NCBI GenBank assembly: GCA_036346395.1
Contig: CM070599.1
Location: 12,949,232-13,013,231 of the forward strand
Direction of reading: 5' to 3'
Length of the DNA stretch: 64,000 bases
From: Hsuehochloa calcarea
Lineage: Eukaryota; Streptophyta; Magnoliopsida; Poales; Poaceae
Part shown: piece by piece, positions 48,254 to 59,802 of the stretch
How the letters are laid out: each line of letters opens with the position of its first letter
Numbering within the stretch: the first letter of the stretch is position 1
Position numbers and translations under genes: made by a program
Notes under the pieces: generated by a model
Told to the model about the DNA's origin: nothing
The model's input: only the letters and a program-made list of their open reading frames with translations
Database searches by the model: none

Positions 48254-50502
48254 TCCTTGGAGTCACTAACAACAGGGCCTCACCGTAGAAACCGTGCAAT
48301 TGTTAGGCTCCATGGACCGATGGATCGAGTGCATAGACTTTAGTCTACACACTTTTCTTAGGCACTCAGCCTATAACATGTGGACCCCACATGTTAGTAG
48401 GAATTTACTGGAAATTAAAAGAAAAGAAAAACCCTATGCAGTGGACCCACCTGTCATTGACTGGGGCTAGCACAAGATGAGTAAGAAAAGTAATTAATGC
48501 AAATTAAATTTGCACTAAAAATTCAAATAACTTCAAAAATTCATAACTAATTCAAATCAACTCCAAATTGAGTGAAACCAATTTTTTTTGGTTTTTATTT
48601 TTAATGTAATTTAACTGGGAATAATTTTGAAACATGTCGCTATCCCAGAAAATTTCAATGTTGGAAATAATTTTGGATTTGAACTATTTTTACACTAAAA
48701 ATTGAAATTACTTGGAAAAATCATAGAGAATTTATTTGAACTCCAAATGGGATGAATCCAATTGGGTTGTATATAATTGTATCCTCTATCCATTTTAGTA
48801 ACTTGTGTATCCACCACAACTCCAAATGTTTTTGCAAAAATAGTAAAATTCAGACAAAGCAATAGTAAGTGGTTTTTCTCAATTTTCTTTCTAGCATAAA
48901 TCGTTTAGGGACTTCAAATTCAATAATTTTAGTTTATAAATTCATATAAAATAATAATATACCTTCTGTATTAATTTCATAATTTGTGGAGACTTTAGAA
49001 TTTTGGTATTTATTCGGTGTTTTTGCCTTGTCGGTACTTATCGTTAGATGACGGTGATTCGAGAGTGCAACGGAGATGATCATATGAATGTCCAGAGTAC
49101 CAACAAGCAAAGACAAGCACCGATTCTGTTGATGCATGTTGATCCTATTACATTCCAAAATTATCGTTTTGCATGAATTCCCTAAAATTGTTCATCCCCT
49201 GCCACTAGCCTAAGTTAATAATTTTGCTGGTGAATTAGAGCCAAGTGGACGTTATATGGTCTGATTATGCTTATGTGATGTCATGCTTAGCAATGCTTAG
49301 TTTCCAGTAGATTGGGCGGTTGTCGACTTTGTCGATGATCTTGATCACATAAATTATTTTTATTATGTTATATCCAGCACCCCATGCTGTTATATTTGGT
49401 AAACTAAAAATAAAAATAAAACAATTTGGACTTAGGCAAATGGTACGTATGGTGTGAATGTCGGGTGTGAATAGTTTGTACCCAAGTCAAAAAGGATCGA
49501 ATTACTTGTGTCACTAATCCAAGCACTCTTGTGTGCTAACCACATTAGAGGGATATGAGACCTCTCTTAACTTAGTATTTTGGCGTGTGTTAGCTCCAAG
49601 TCACAGGAGGTTGTTAGGTGTCCACCCCCGGGGGTGGGGTTCCAGGTTAGGTTATGCACACCGAGGAGCATCGGTATGTTATGACGCTGCCGGTGACTCC
49701 GATACGACGTATAGTTTTCCATCCATACGGGCGGCTCATAGTTAATGTATTATATTGGAAACATCTCGTAGGACTTAGCTCTGTTGGCATACCTTTGGAA
49801 GTGTGCTCTATTGCATGGCAAAGGAGCGGTCTGGCATGTGGGTACATTGGTACACCCCTGTAGGGTTTAATCTACTCGAGTAGCCACGTTTTTGGTTATG
49901 ACAATGCTTGGTTAGGTCGTGCAAGAATTAGACTCAAATTTTTTGGAATTTTAAACTTAAAACTTGTTCGATTGTATTGAGAGTGGTTCTCATGCTATGT
50001 TTGTGTGCTGTAGGGGCAGCCACCTGTAGATGTTATGTTGATATCTTATGTTAATTACCCGCTGTTATTTGAAGTATTAAAAATATTTGCTAACTTGCAA
50101 TTTTAATCTACTACATTGTGTTTACATTGAAATATCGCTTTGTGCTGAAAATGAACCATATAGCCTTCTCCTTTGAATGGAGCTTGCATGTAGCTATGTA
50201 TAGGCTTGCTAAAATCTTGCGGAGTACATTCGTGTACTCATTATCTGCTTTTGTTTACTAATCTGGACAACAAATATCCGGATTGATATTGTACGAAATT
50301 GAACCTTGTAAGTTCAATATGTTGTAGATTATGAAGATTTGATATTCTACGAACTTGTGTATGGATTGATATTGATGTTTGTGATGGTGTGTGTGTACTG
50401 CTCCTGGGAGGTACATAATACATCGAGACCGAAAATTTAATTTGTGATGCTAGGACCAATTAGAGGGTTAAGCATCACAAGTTAAATCGTCTGGGTTCTC
50501 AC
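48254..50502 (+). repeat. Partial copy of the long gypsy LTR, inverted relative to 2008-6346
   Basis: The segment is colinear, in reverse complement, with roughly 2008-4700. Matching landmarks include the GTCGATGATCTTGATCACA region near 49335 (against 3375-3405) and the end GGTTCTCACA at 50502 (against TGTGAGGACC at 2008). It covers about the last half of that LTR. It cuts the neighbouring Angela-like LTR at 50503. Confidence 0.75.
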
Positions 50503-50738
50503 AAATCAATACATGTGCTAGTCGATGATTCACTAGTGTTCCTACCAGTGATATCTGACCAATGATACATTTAGAACGATATCATATAAGTTAAAGAGCT
50601 TCACCATAAAGTCACACACTTGTTAATCTTTATAACCGATGATTCATTCATGGAACATAATAATATTTATTCAATAACTCATAAATATAAATGTGATACA
50701 ATCATCTCTATGATTGCCTCTTTGGTATATCACCAATA
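50503..50738 (-). repeat. Truncated Angela-like LTR (3' LTR of the minus-strand copia)
   Basis: The sequence parallels 8535-8771, and its minus-strand opening at 50738 reads TATTGGTGATATACC. A polypurine tract CAAGTGGGAGAC lies at 50739-50750. The other end is cut at 50503 by the gypsy LTR fragment. Confidence 0.75.
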
Positions 50739-50750
50739 GTCTCCCACTTG

Positions 50751-52313
50751 CACTATAGTCAATCATACAGGTATCTAATAGCCATAGCTCTTGTGTACAC
50801 CTCATGCTTATATTGCAGGAGAGGTTTTGTCAATGGATCTGCAATATTCAAATCCGTGTGCATTTTGTATATCTTCACATCACCTCTTTCAACGATCTCA
50901 CGAATAATGTAATATCGTTGAAGTATGTGTTTGGGCTTTTGATCCTTAGCTTGTGCAATGGCTCCACTACTACCAGAATAGACATCCACTGGACTGGAAA
51001 CACTAGAAACCACACCCAAATCATAAATGAACTTCCTAATCCACACGGCTTCTTTTGCAGCTTCCGAAGCTGCAATGTACTCAGCCTCATCATTGATCAA
51101 ACCATGTCTAACAGTGTTCGATTCTGTCATTCAGACACCCAATTCCATTGAGGCGTTCCTCGCGGAGTGAGTTGTGGAACAATTCGATATTTCTTTAGAT
51201 GATCACCAAACTCATGGCTCAAATATTCACCACCATAATCAGATCGTAGATATTCGATTGTCTTATCAAGTTGATTCTATACTTCATATTGAAATTCTTT
51301 GAACTTTTCCAAGGATTCCAACTTGTATCTCATCAAATAGACATAGCCATATCTACTGAAATCATCAGTAAAAGTTATGAAGTACTGAAAACCACCTTTG
51401 GTCGAAGTGCTCATTGGTCCACGTACATTCGAATGTATTACGACCAGTAGATCACTTGCCGTCTCAACTCTGGTCGTGAAAGGCATCCTTGTTATCTTGC
51501 CTAGTAAACAAGATTCACATGTTTCAAATGGTTCAAAATCAAATGAGTTTAAAAGACCATCTTTATGGAGCTTGATCATGTGCTTCTCATTTAAATGACC
51601 TAGACGATAATGCCAAATAAAAGTAGGATTCAAATTATTAGATCAATGTCTCTTAGCATTAATGTTATAGACAGGCATATCCTCAAGATTTAAAACATAC
51701 AATCCATTCACCAATAGAGCATGGACATAAAGCGTATCTTCAAAATAAATTGAACAACAATTGTTCTTTATTCTGAACTCATAACCTTCTACTCCTAAAC
51801 AAGAGGAAAAAAATAATATTTTTGCTTAAGGATGTAACATAATAACAATTACTTAATTCCATAACTAATTCTAAGGGTAAAGCTAATTGCCAATAGCTAA
51901 TGAAACAACTCTTGCTCTATTTTCCACACGAAGATCAACATCTCCCCTTGTCAAACTTCTACTCCTTATCAGTCCCTTCATCGAATTGCACATATGAGCA
52001 TACGATCTGGTATCAAATACCCAAGAACTGATAGGAGAAGTGGCAAAATTAATTTCTATAACATTTATACCTAAACTGGAAGTCTTACTTCTTTTGTTCT
52101 TTTTCATTTCTGCCAAGTACTTCTTGCAATTTCTATTCCAATGCCCAGTCTCATGACAATGGTCGCATTCTGTGTCAGGCTTAGGATCCAATTTGAGCTT
52201 CTTAAGCTTAGCTTTGGAACTCTCGAACTCATCTTCAGTCTTTCCTTTGCCCTTTTCCTTTCTTGACTTACTTTTCTTCTTAAAGCTAGTAGTCTTTTGA
52301 ACTATCATAACAT
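50751..52313 (-). pseudogene. Angela-like copia pol: knuckle, protease, integrase fused to RNase H
   Basis: Minus-strand order from 52308: lysine-rich gag end, CCHC knuckle CDHCHETGHWNRNC (about 52150-52195), protease with the active site read as FDTRS instead of FDTGS (about 52000-52020), pre-integrase zinc segment WHYRLGHL (51600) to CESCLLGK, and integrase core with FTDDFSRYGYVY and GTPQWN. It then passes directly into RNase H (EAEYIAASEAAKEAVWIRKF, about 51080-51020) ending near 50759. The reverse transcriptase is absent: the junction near 51084-51092 joins the integrase segment LLDMV to the RNase H segment. With the knuckle-upstream gag at 62208-62830 this forms one element split by the Tekay-like insertion. 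It is non-autonomous. Confidence 0.88.
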
Positions 52314-54736
52314 TGTAATACTCTGAAAATAATAATAATATTAATAATCACGTCTTAAGGGTCGGAGCGTAATTAATCGAATAGTATACATAAAAACGTC
52401 TTAAGGGCTTGTGCGTAATTAAATAAAAAGAATTTGTAAAAAAATAGAATTTCAGAATTTTTAAGAGCTATATAAATAGATCTTGGGGACTCTAGAAAAC
52501 CCTAGCCATTTTCTTTTTTCTTTCCAAGCCGCCGCCGTCAGCTATTTTCCCCTGCGGATTTTTTCTTGACGCGCCGCCAGCGTTGCCGCCAACAATTCTG
52601 CATCGCCGAGAGTCTTTTCTTTGTTGCCGCTAGATTGCTCGCGACCGCGCTGCCGCCGCCGCTGAAGCTTCGCCGCTTGCATTCTTTGCGGCGCCGCTAA
52701 GCCGAATCGGCTGCAAGGTGGAGTCACGGCCGTCGCTTGTCTTGCATTGTCGCGCGTGGAGCTGCTGGATCGCCCGAGCCGACCGGCCGCCGCCGCCGGA
52801 ACTCTGCGGCCAAGATCGCCGCCGCCGCGCATGGAGGATCTCGCTGCTATTGCGACCGAATCGGCTTGGCGTCTTCTTCCGCCGCTCCTCGTTGTGCGTG
52901 GATCGACCAGCAAGCGTCGCCGATTGTGTTCTTCGCCGCTTGTGGCGCCGGATCCTCGTGGCGTGGATGCTGCCGATACCAAGCCGAGCACTTGCCGCGT
53001 GGAGGTTAGATTGTTTTCATGCGAACCTTGGTTAGTTTCGGTGGTTATTTACATTGGCAATAGAGAGGTTTTAGAATTTTCTAATCGAGGGGACGACTAA
53101 TAGATCTGTTTAGCACTGTTTAGCCCGCTGTTCTGTTGAACGATTTATTCGGGTACCTTAATGGCGAATTTTGGAAATGTCATCTACTAGTTAATTGTAG
53201 ATAATTTCGATATCTTTCTATAGTATATTTTATCATGTCGATCGGACAAGTAGAATTCGAGTTATGATTTTCGGAAGACCGCTGTTTTTACGGTTGTCGT
53301 CTTTCGGCGCTGTTTTGGTAGACTGTAGATTAAAACTAGTAAATAGCTTAATTAGAGTTTTTGATCTACATGAAAGTTGTAGATAATTGTCCAATGGTTC
53401 TGTAGAATCTGAGAACGCAAATTTTGGTTGAGTAAATCAAAAGTTATGAATTTAGTAAGACCGCTGTTCCGAAGCGGACAGACCGGCTTTCTGGGCTATA
53501 AACGGAGGGTTAGATTATTTAATTAGAAGTCTTTGTAATCTAAGAAAATGTGGATAATTTTATAAAGAATCCAGAATGGGGTGGTTTGTGGTGATCGGAC
53601 TTTCGAGTCAAAAGTTACGTTCGTTTTAGTACTAAGTCAGCTACGGGTAACTTTTCGGTACCGGCGTAACATGGTATATTTGGGGACGTGTAGAAGCGAT
53701 GTCGATGGATTGTTGTTCTTATGATGCTGTAGCTTGTATTGAAATTTGAATATTTAATGTAGGAGAGGCGTCGTACTTGTTGCCGTCTGCTAGCCAAATC
53801 GTGCGTCGCAACTAGTAAAGGCAAGTGCATGGTAAACAGCGATCAATGATTGATCATCGTGATTCTTTATCTTCAAGATCGTTATTGTTGTGCTTTTATA
53901 TTATTTAATTGCAAACAATGAAATGACATGATTATATCTTTGTTGATAAACATGATGAAAAGTTGGATATGATGTTTATGATGGAGTTTACATATTTGCA
54001 TTCATAAGCATCTTTGCATATGAGCAGGTGATCATGAATGATCACAACTCCACGGGAGTGGAGGAGGTCCCCGATCCTTATGGAGGAACGGGCTTGAGAG
54101 TGAATGTTGTCGCGAGCATTCACTCATGCTATACCGGTATACGCGAAAGAAGTGCATGTGGACATGTAGATTAGAGTTGCATTCATACATGAGATTAATG
54201 GATGTGAATCAAAGAGAAGATAACTGCATGAGATTATTAATGAAAGTACGTGTGATGATAATGAAGTTATTGAATGCTGTTGATTTATTATTGTTCGTTG
54301 TTTATGGATGTGTTTGCTGAGTCGTGGACTCACCCTTGCTCTATTGCTGTCTTTAGGTGATCTTCGAGGATGCCGTAACTGAGAGCGAGTAGAGCACATG
54401 GACAACACATGATCATTTGCCATAAGAACCTTTTCATTCACAATTGGATTACTCTTGGACATGTTAGAGGTTGATTAAGGTTTAGGACATCGTTTGGACT
54501 AGACTATTTGCTTTATTAATTTGGATCCATTGGTTGATGCTATTCTGGACTAGTTACCTGGTTAAATTCCCCTTGCGTATTTATTATCGTTTGTCCCATA
54601 ATTACGCTTTGTGATCCATGGATATTGATATTGTTACTGTTGTTTTCCTGCTGTCCTTTAATAGTGTGTCGATAATTAGTAGTATGAAGAGTAGTGTGGT
54701 GGCATTCCAGGCTCAGTGTTGGGCTGGGGTGTTACA
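52314..54736 (+). repeat. 5' LTR of the Tekay-like element
   Basis: The LTR carries a TATA-like AGCTATATAAATAG near 52467-52480 and a very GC-rich block at about 52515-53010 that produces spurious open frames on both strands. The rest agrees closely with the 3' LTR. Confidence 0.95.
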
Positions 54737-54994
54737 GTTGGTATCAGAGCCAGGTTTAGGTCCGTGGTGAATAGATTAACAACTTAGGCAAACTAAAATT
54801 GTTAAAATTTGTTTTAGTATTAGTAAATCAACTAAAATTTGCTAATGGTTAAACAATCTAAAATTTGACACACTAGTGCACAGTAGGTTAGAGAGAGGTA
54901 CGAATATAGTTTTACGCTTCCGTTATGTTGTTTATTGATGCATGAGTTCATTTTGATCTTTGAACTCATTGTGTATTGTTGATTGTGGTTGATA

Positions 54995-56060
54995 GCTATG
55001 CCGAGGGGTAGAGGACGTGGTCGTGGTGGCCGCGGTCGTGGAGGTCGGGGCCGCGGGCGAGGTTCCGTGGAGCCACCTCCGAGAGCCGATGAGTCGAGAG
55101 TCGAGGGGTTCTTGTTGACCCGCCTCCGGTTGGGGCCCAAGATGAGACCCCGCTTTGCGTTGAGAGAGTTGGTGGGAGAGATCCGTGCTCTTCGTCAACG
55201 GCGCCGGCAGCCTCATTGTCGCGGCATCTGTTGTTGCTCCTGTCGCACATCCTCCGGTTCCTGAGGCGCGGATGTCACTTCGAGAGTGGATGGGGTTGAG
55301 GTTTGATTCGTTTGACGGGTCAGGCACACCGGTCCAAGCAGCGGACTAGTTGCGCTACATGGAGAGGCAGTTTGGAGCTTTGGAGATGTCTTCACCTCAG
55401 AGGGTCCGTTTTGTAGCCTTTCAGCTGAAAGGACAAGCGGATATTTGGTGGGAGGGAGTGTTGTCTTCGAGGACCGCCACTCAAGGGCGACCACTTGGGA
55501 GGACTTTGTTGATCAGTTCAAGGGAAAGTTCTACCCCTATTCTTTTGTTGAGAAGATGGAGGTTGCCTTGACGACCTTTGCTCAAGGAAGAGGTCTATTC
55601 TTGAGTATGAGGTCGAGTTCAACAACTTGGTTCGCTTCGTCCCTCTGTGAGTAACGATGACCTTCGTAAAGCCAAGAGGTTCCGTCGGGTCTCACCTGAA
55701 AGTACCGACATGTGTTGGGAGCTACTCCACTCCGTGATTACTGACTCTGTTGTGGAGCAAGCTAGGGGCATGGAGTTGGCGATGCACCACAAAGGGGAGC
55801 AAGCCTCGGTGGATGGTAGCTTCGTGGTGACGGAAGAGGAGCTCTAGTGAGGAAGTGGGTCTATTCACCGACCCGCCAAGAAATTCAAGGAGGACCGCAG
55901 ATCTTTCAGTCTAAGCATCGAGGCCGTTCCTTCTTGGCGCCTCGTCCCTTTGCAGTACTCCGGCTCTTCGTCTGTCCCTGTAAGGGGCATGCTTTGCTTT
56001 AAGTGCGGTGATGGACACCGCCGCCGAGTGCACTTGGACGGGTGATTGCCGTCGGTGTGG
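54995..56060 (+). pseudogene. Gypsy gag, frameshifted
   Basis: The start at 54998 (MPRGRGRGRGG) gives an Arg/Gly-rich N-terminus. The gag domain then appears in changing frames: YMERQFGALEMSSPQRVRF near 55355-55415, GQADIWWEG near 55433-55460, TWEDFVDQFKGKFYPYSF at 55490-55550, and a segment ending VTEEEL at 55847. A damaged zinc knuckle (MLCFKCGDGH) lies near 55989-56018. Many small shifts cluster in GC-rich parts. Confidence 0.85.
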
Positions 56061-56379
56061 CCGACCAGTCACAAGGAGCGGTGTGTCGCCGTAACCCGCT
56101 TAGCGTGATCAAGTGGGAGCTCGTGCCATCTTCTTCTTGATGGGTCCCGCCGAGGATCTTTCCGGATGATGATCGCTCCTCCGGCGATGCCATTTCCTTG
56201 ACTTGGGCGCCCAAGAGGGTACTACAGTACCGCCACCTTCAAAGACCGCTCCGGGTTGCACGACCGGCTTTACCGCACCGCCACGCCAGATTGTCGGGGC
56301 TCTCGCCGCCCGGCGTCGTCTTCTTCGCCATGGCGCCACTCGAGTGTACGCCATGCCCACAATGAGTCCGCTGGTCGTC

Positions 56380-58300
56380 CCGACGTGGTGGCGTGTACTT
56401 TGCTTGTGGATTCATTTGATGCTTTAGTCCTTTTTGATTCGGGGCTACCTTTTCGCTTGTTTCGACGGCGTTTGCTAGGAGAGCGAACTTGAGTATGCGA
56501 TGGATTTCTCAATCGGTGTTGGTTAGTTCTCCGGGGTATTATTGCTAGCTCTCTTGCTTGTCCCGGGTGTTCTGTTGTCATTGATGGAGAGAAGTTCACG
56601 CGAACTGATAGTTATTCAAATGGAGCCGCTCGACGTTATCTTGGGTATGGATTGGTTGCACTCTTATCGAGCCGTGATATCCTGCTTCAGAGAAGCGATC
56701 TCTGTGCGCACCCGCCCTGGGAGACGTTGACCTTTCAGGAGTGCGCCCGCGCTCTCTTTCGAGATTGGTGGATGCTCTCGGGTCAACAGGCGATGGAAAA
56801 TCGGACTCCTTTTAGCTCTTCTTGAGAAACCGAGTGTGGCTTCGCAGATTGAGGAGATTCCGGTGGTTAGTGATTACCCAGATGTGTTCCCAGGTGAGCT
56901 TCCGGGTTTGCCACCTGCGCGAGACGTGGAGTTTCGCATTGATCTTGTTCCGTACTCGCCCCATCTCGATGTCTCCATATCGATTAGCACGTCCGCTTCG
57001 TGACGAGTTGAAGAAGCAGTTGGATGATTTGTTGGCTAAAGGTTTGATCAGGCGTAGTGTATCGCCGTGGGGAGCTCCTGTTCTGTTCACAGAGAAGAAG
57101 GATGGGAGTTGGCGCATGTGTATTGATTATCGTGCGCTTAATGCGGTCACAATCAAGAACAAATATCCATTGCCCCGTATTGAGGACTTGTTTGATCGGT
57201 TGAATGGAGCTCAAGTATTCTCCAAGATCGATCTCCACCGTGGTATAATCAAATCCGTGTGCGTGAGCAGGATGTAGAGAAGACTGCTTTCTCCACCAGG
57301 TATGGGCATTATGAGTATAAAGTTATGTCCTTTGGATTGACTAATGCACCTGCCATTTTTATGGAGACCATGAACAACATGTTACACGAGTATCTAGATG
57401 ACTTCGTGGTGGTGTTCATTGATGATATTCTTATCTATTCCAAGACCAATGAGGATCATGAGCGTCATTTGAGGCTGGTTTTAGATACTTTGAGAGAGCA
57501 CAAGTTCTATGCTAACTTGAAGAAGTGTGAGTTCGGATTTGTATGGGTTTTCGGGTCATGTGATTAACCCTCGTGGCATTCTTTGTTGATCCTAGTAAGG
57601 TCTCTACAGTGGTGGATTGGAAGAGGCCGACTAGTGTGAAGGAGGTGAGGAGTTTCTTGGGCTTGGCTGGTTACTATCGGCGTTTTGTGCAGATTTTCTA
57701 TCATCGCCAAACCGATGTCTCACTTACTCAAAAGGTGTGAGATTCCGGTGGATCGATGAGTGTGAGCCTTAGCTTTACGCATTTTGAAGGACAGGTTGGT
57801 GACCTCTCCTATTCTCACTCTTCCCGAGCCGGGGAAGCGGTTCACAGTCTTTTCAGATGCGTCTCGAGTGGGTCTTGGCTGTGTTCTCATGCAAGACGGT
57901 AAGGTAATTGCTTATGCGTCGAGACAGTTAAAGAAGCACGAGCAGAATTATCCCACTCATGATTTGGAGTTGGCTGCGGTTGTTTTTGCTCTCAAGATTT
58001 GGAGGCATTATCTATACGGTGAACCTTGTGATATTTTCACAGATCACAAGAGTCTCAAATATATCTTCACTCAGAAGGATCTGAATTTGAGGCAAAGGAG
58101 GTGGTTGGAGTTGATCAAGGATTATGATCTTACTATTCAGTATCATCCAGGCAAGGCCAATGTAGTTGCTGATGCCCTTAGTCGCAAGGCGACTCCCGCT
58201 ACTCTAGATTGCCTTATTGCTGATTTTGATCGCATGGGAATATCTTATTGTTATGCGGGCACATCACATGTTGAGACACAGTTGATTCTTGAGTCACTAT
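56380..58300 (+). pseudogene. Gypsy protease, reverse transcriptase and RNase H, broken
   Basis: Protease remnants lie near 56395-56470 (LLVDSFDALVLFDSG). Reverse transcriptase runs about 56870-57570: GLIRRSVSPWGAPVLF, then WRMCIDYRALN, then FGLTNAPAIFMETMN, and the catalytic box VVVFIDDILIYS near 57403-57440, which corresponds to the YVDD-type site. RNase H spans 57784-58250, with FTVFSDASRVGLGCVL, LELAAVVFALKIWRHYL, IFTDHKSLKYI and VVADALSRK. Breaks occur near 56490, 56730, 57240, 57545-57600, 57710 and 57760. RNase H is the longest intact piece. Confidence 0.92.
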
Positions 58301-59735
58301 TCTGCATGTGCAAAGGGAAGCACAACAGAGTGACCGCTATTACAGGAGGTTAGGAAGCGCCCTGGATGGGGGTAAAGAGGGTGATTTTAGCATGGATGAT
58401 TTTGGTACTTTGAGGTTTAAAGGCCGCCTTTGCGTGCCACAAAAGGCGGAGGTCAAAGATGATATCTTGAGGGAGGCACATCGCACTGCATAATCGCTCA
58501 TCCTGGTGAGACTAAGATGTATCGAGATCCAAATGTAATTTTTGGTGGAAAAGAATGAAGGTGGACATTGCTAATTATGTGGCTTCTTGTGGTGTTTGTC
58601 AGCAAGTGAAAGCGGAGCACAAGCGTCCTGCAGGGTTGTTGCAGCCTTTGGAGGTTCCCTAGTGGCCTTGGGATGATATCTCTATGGACTTTGTGGTGGC
58701 GTTGCCTCGCTAGCGCGAGGGAAGGATGCGATTTGGGTAGTTGTGGATCGATTCAAGAATCGCACACTTCATTCCTATTCGCACAACAAATTCAATGAGT
58801 GATCTAGCTCCTATTTATGTGCGTGAAATAGTAAGGCGCATGGTGTGCCAAAGACCATTATTTTGACAGGACGCCAAGTTTGTCTCCAAGTTCGGGAAAG
58901 TCTGCAGAGTGCATTGGGCACACAGCCCGCTTAGTACAAGATTTCACCCACAGCATGTGATGGGCAACAGAGCGCACTATTCGGACTTTGGAGGACATGT
59001 TGCGATCTTGCGTTTTGTCTTGGAAGGGTAGTTGGGAGGACCGATTGCCACTTGCGAGTTTGCTTATAATAATAGTTATCATTCCAAGATTAGAGCCGCG
59101 CCATTTGAGGTTCTCTATGGCGGAAGTGCAGATCGCCACTTTGTTGGGATGCGATTGGAGAGAAGGCGATTTGGGTCCGGACCGATTCAAGACCGTTGAG
59201 CGTGTGGCCATGGTGAGGCGTAATCATTAGCGTACTCAGAGCGCAGCGAGAAAAGTTATCGATTTGAGGAGGCGTGACTTGGAGTTTGCGGTGGGTGACC
59301 AGGTGCTCTTGAAAGTGTCTCCCACTAAAGGTATTGTTCGGTTCGGTACCAAAGGGAAGCTTAGCCCGAGGTACGTTGGACCGTTCTCGATTATTGCAAG
59401 AATTGAAAGTTAGCCTACCGCTTGACCTTCCCGAGTCCATGCGTGGAGTTCATAATGTGTTTCACGCCTCGATGCCGAAAGTTTTGAGAGATCCAGAGCA
59501 TAAGATTTCATTAGAGCCGCTGACTATTGAGCAAGATCTCACAGTTGAGTCGCGTCCGGCGCGCATTCTGGAGAGGTCGGAGCGAGTGCTGAGGCACAAG
59601 ACGTTGGTATACGTCAAGGTGCTGTGGACGCATCAGTCCGAGAGAGGCGACTTGGGAGTTGGAGTCTCGCATGCGCGAGCTATATCCGGAGTTGTTCACG
59701 TCGGGTACGTGCTATTTTGTTGTTTAATTTCAGCA
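58301..59735 (+). pseudogene. Gypsy integrase and chromodomain-like tail, broken
   Basis: The N-terminal zinc segment reads EAHRTA, then HPG, then YVASCGVCQQVKAEHKRPAG (about 58470-58635). The core follows with DFVVALPR near 58690-58715 and a segment AYNNSYHSKIRAAPFEVLYGG near 59055-59120. The C-terminal part reads VGDQVLLKVSPTKG and LSPRYVGPF at 59290-59380, then GVHNVFHASM, and ends with a chromodomain-like segment (VLWTHQSER, TWELESRMRELYPELF, about 59620-59700). The family's chromodomain can steer insertion towards heterochromatin. There are several stops, for example near 58660, 58737 and 59228. Confidence 0.88.
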
Positions 59736-59802
59736 GTGTAGTTTTTATTTGAGTAGAACGGCGAGTAGAATTCGGGGTCGAATTCCGTTAAGGGGGGTAG
59801 AA

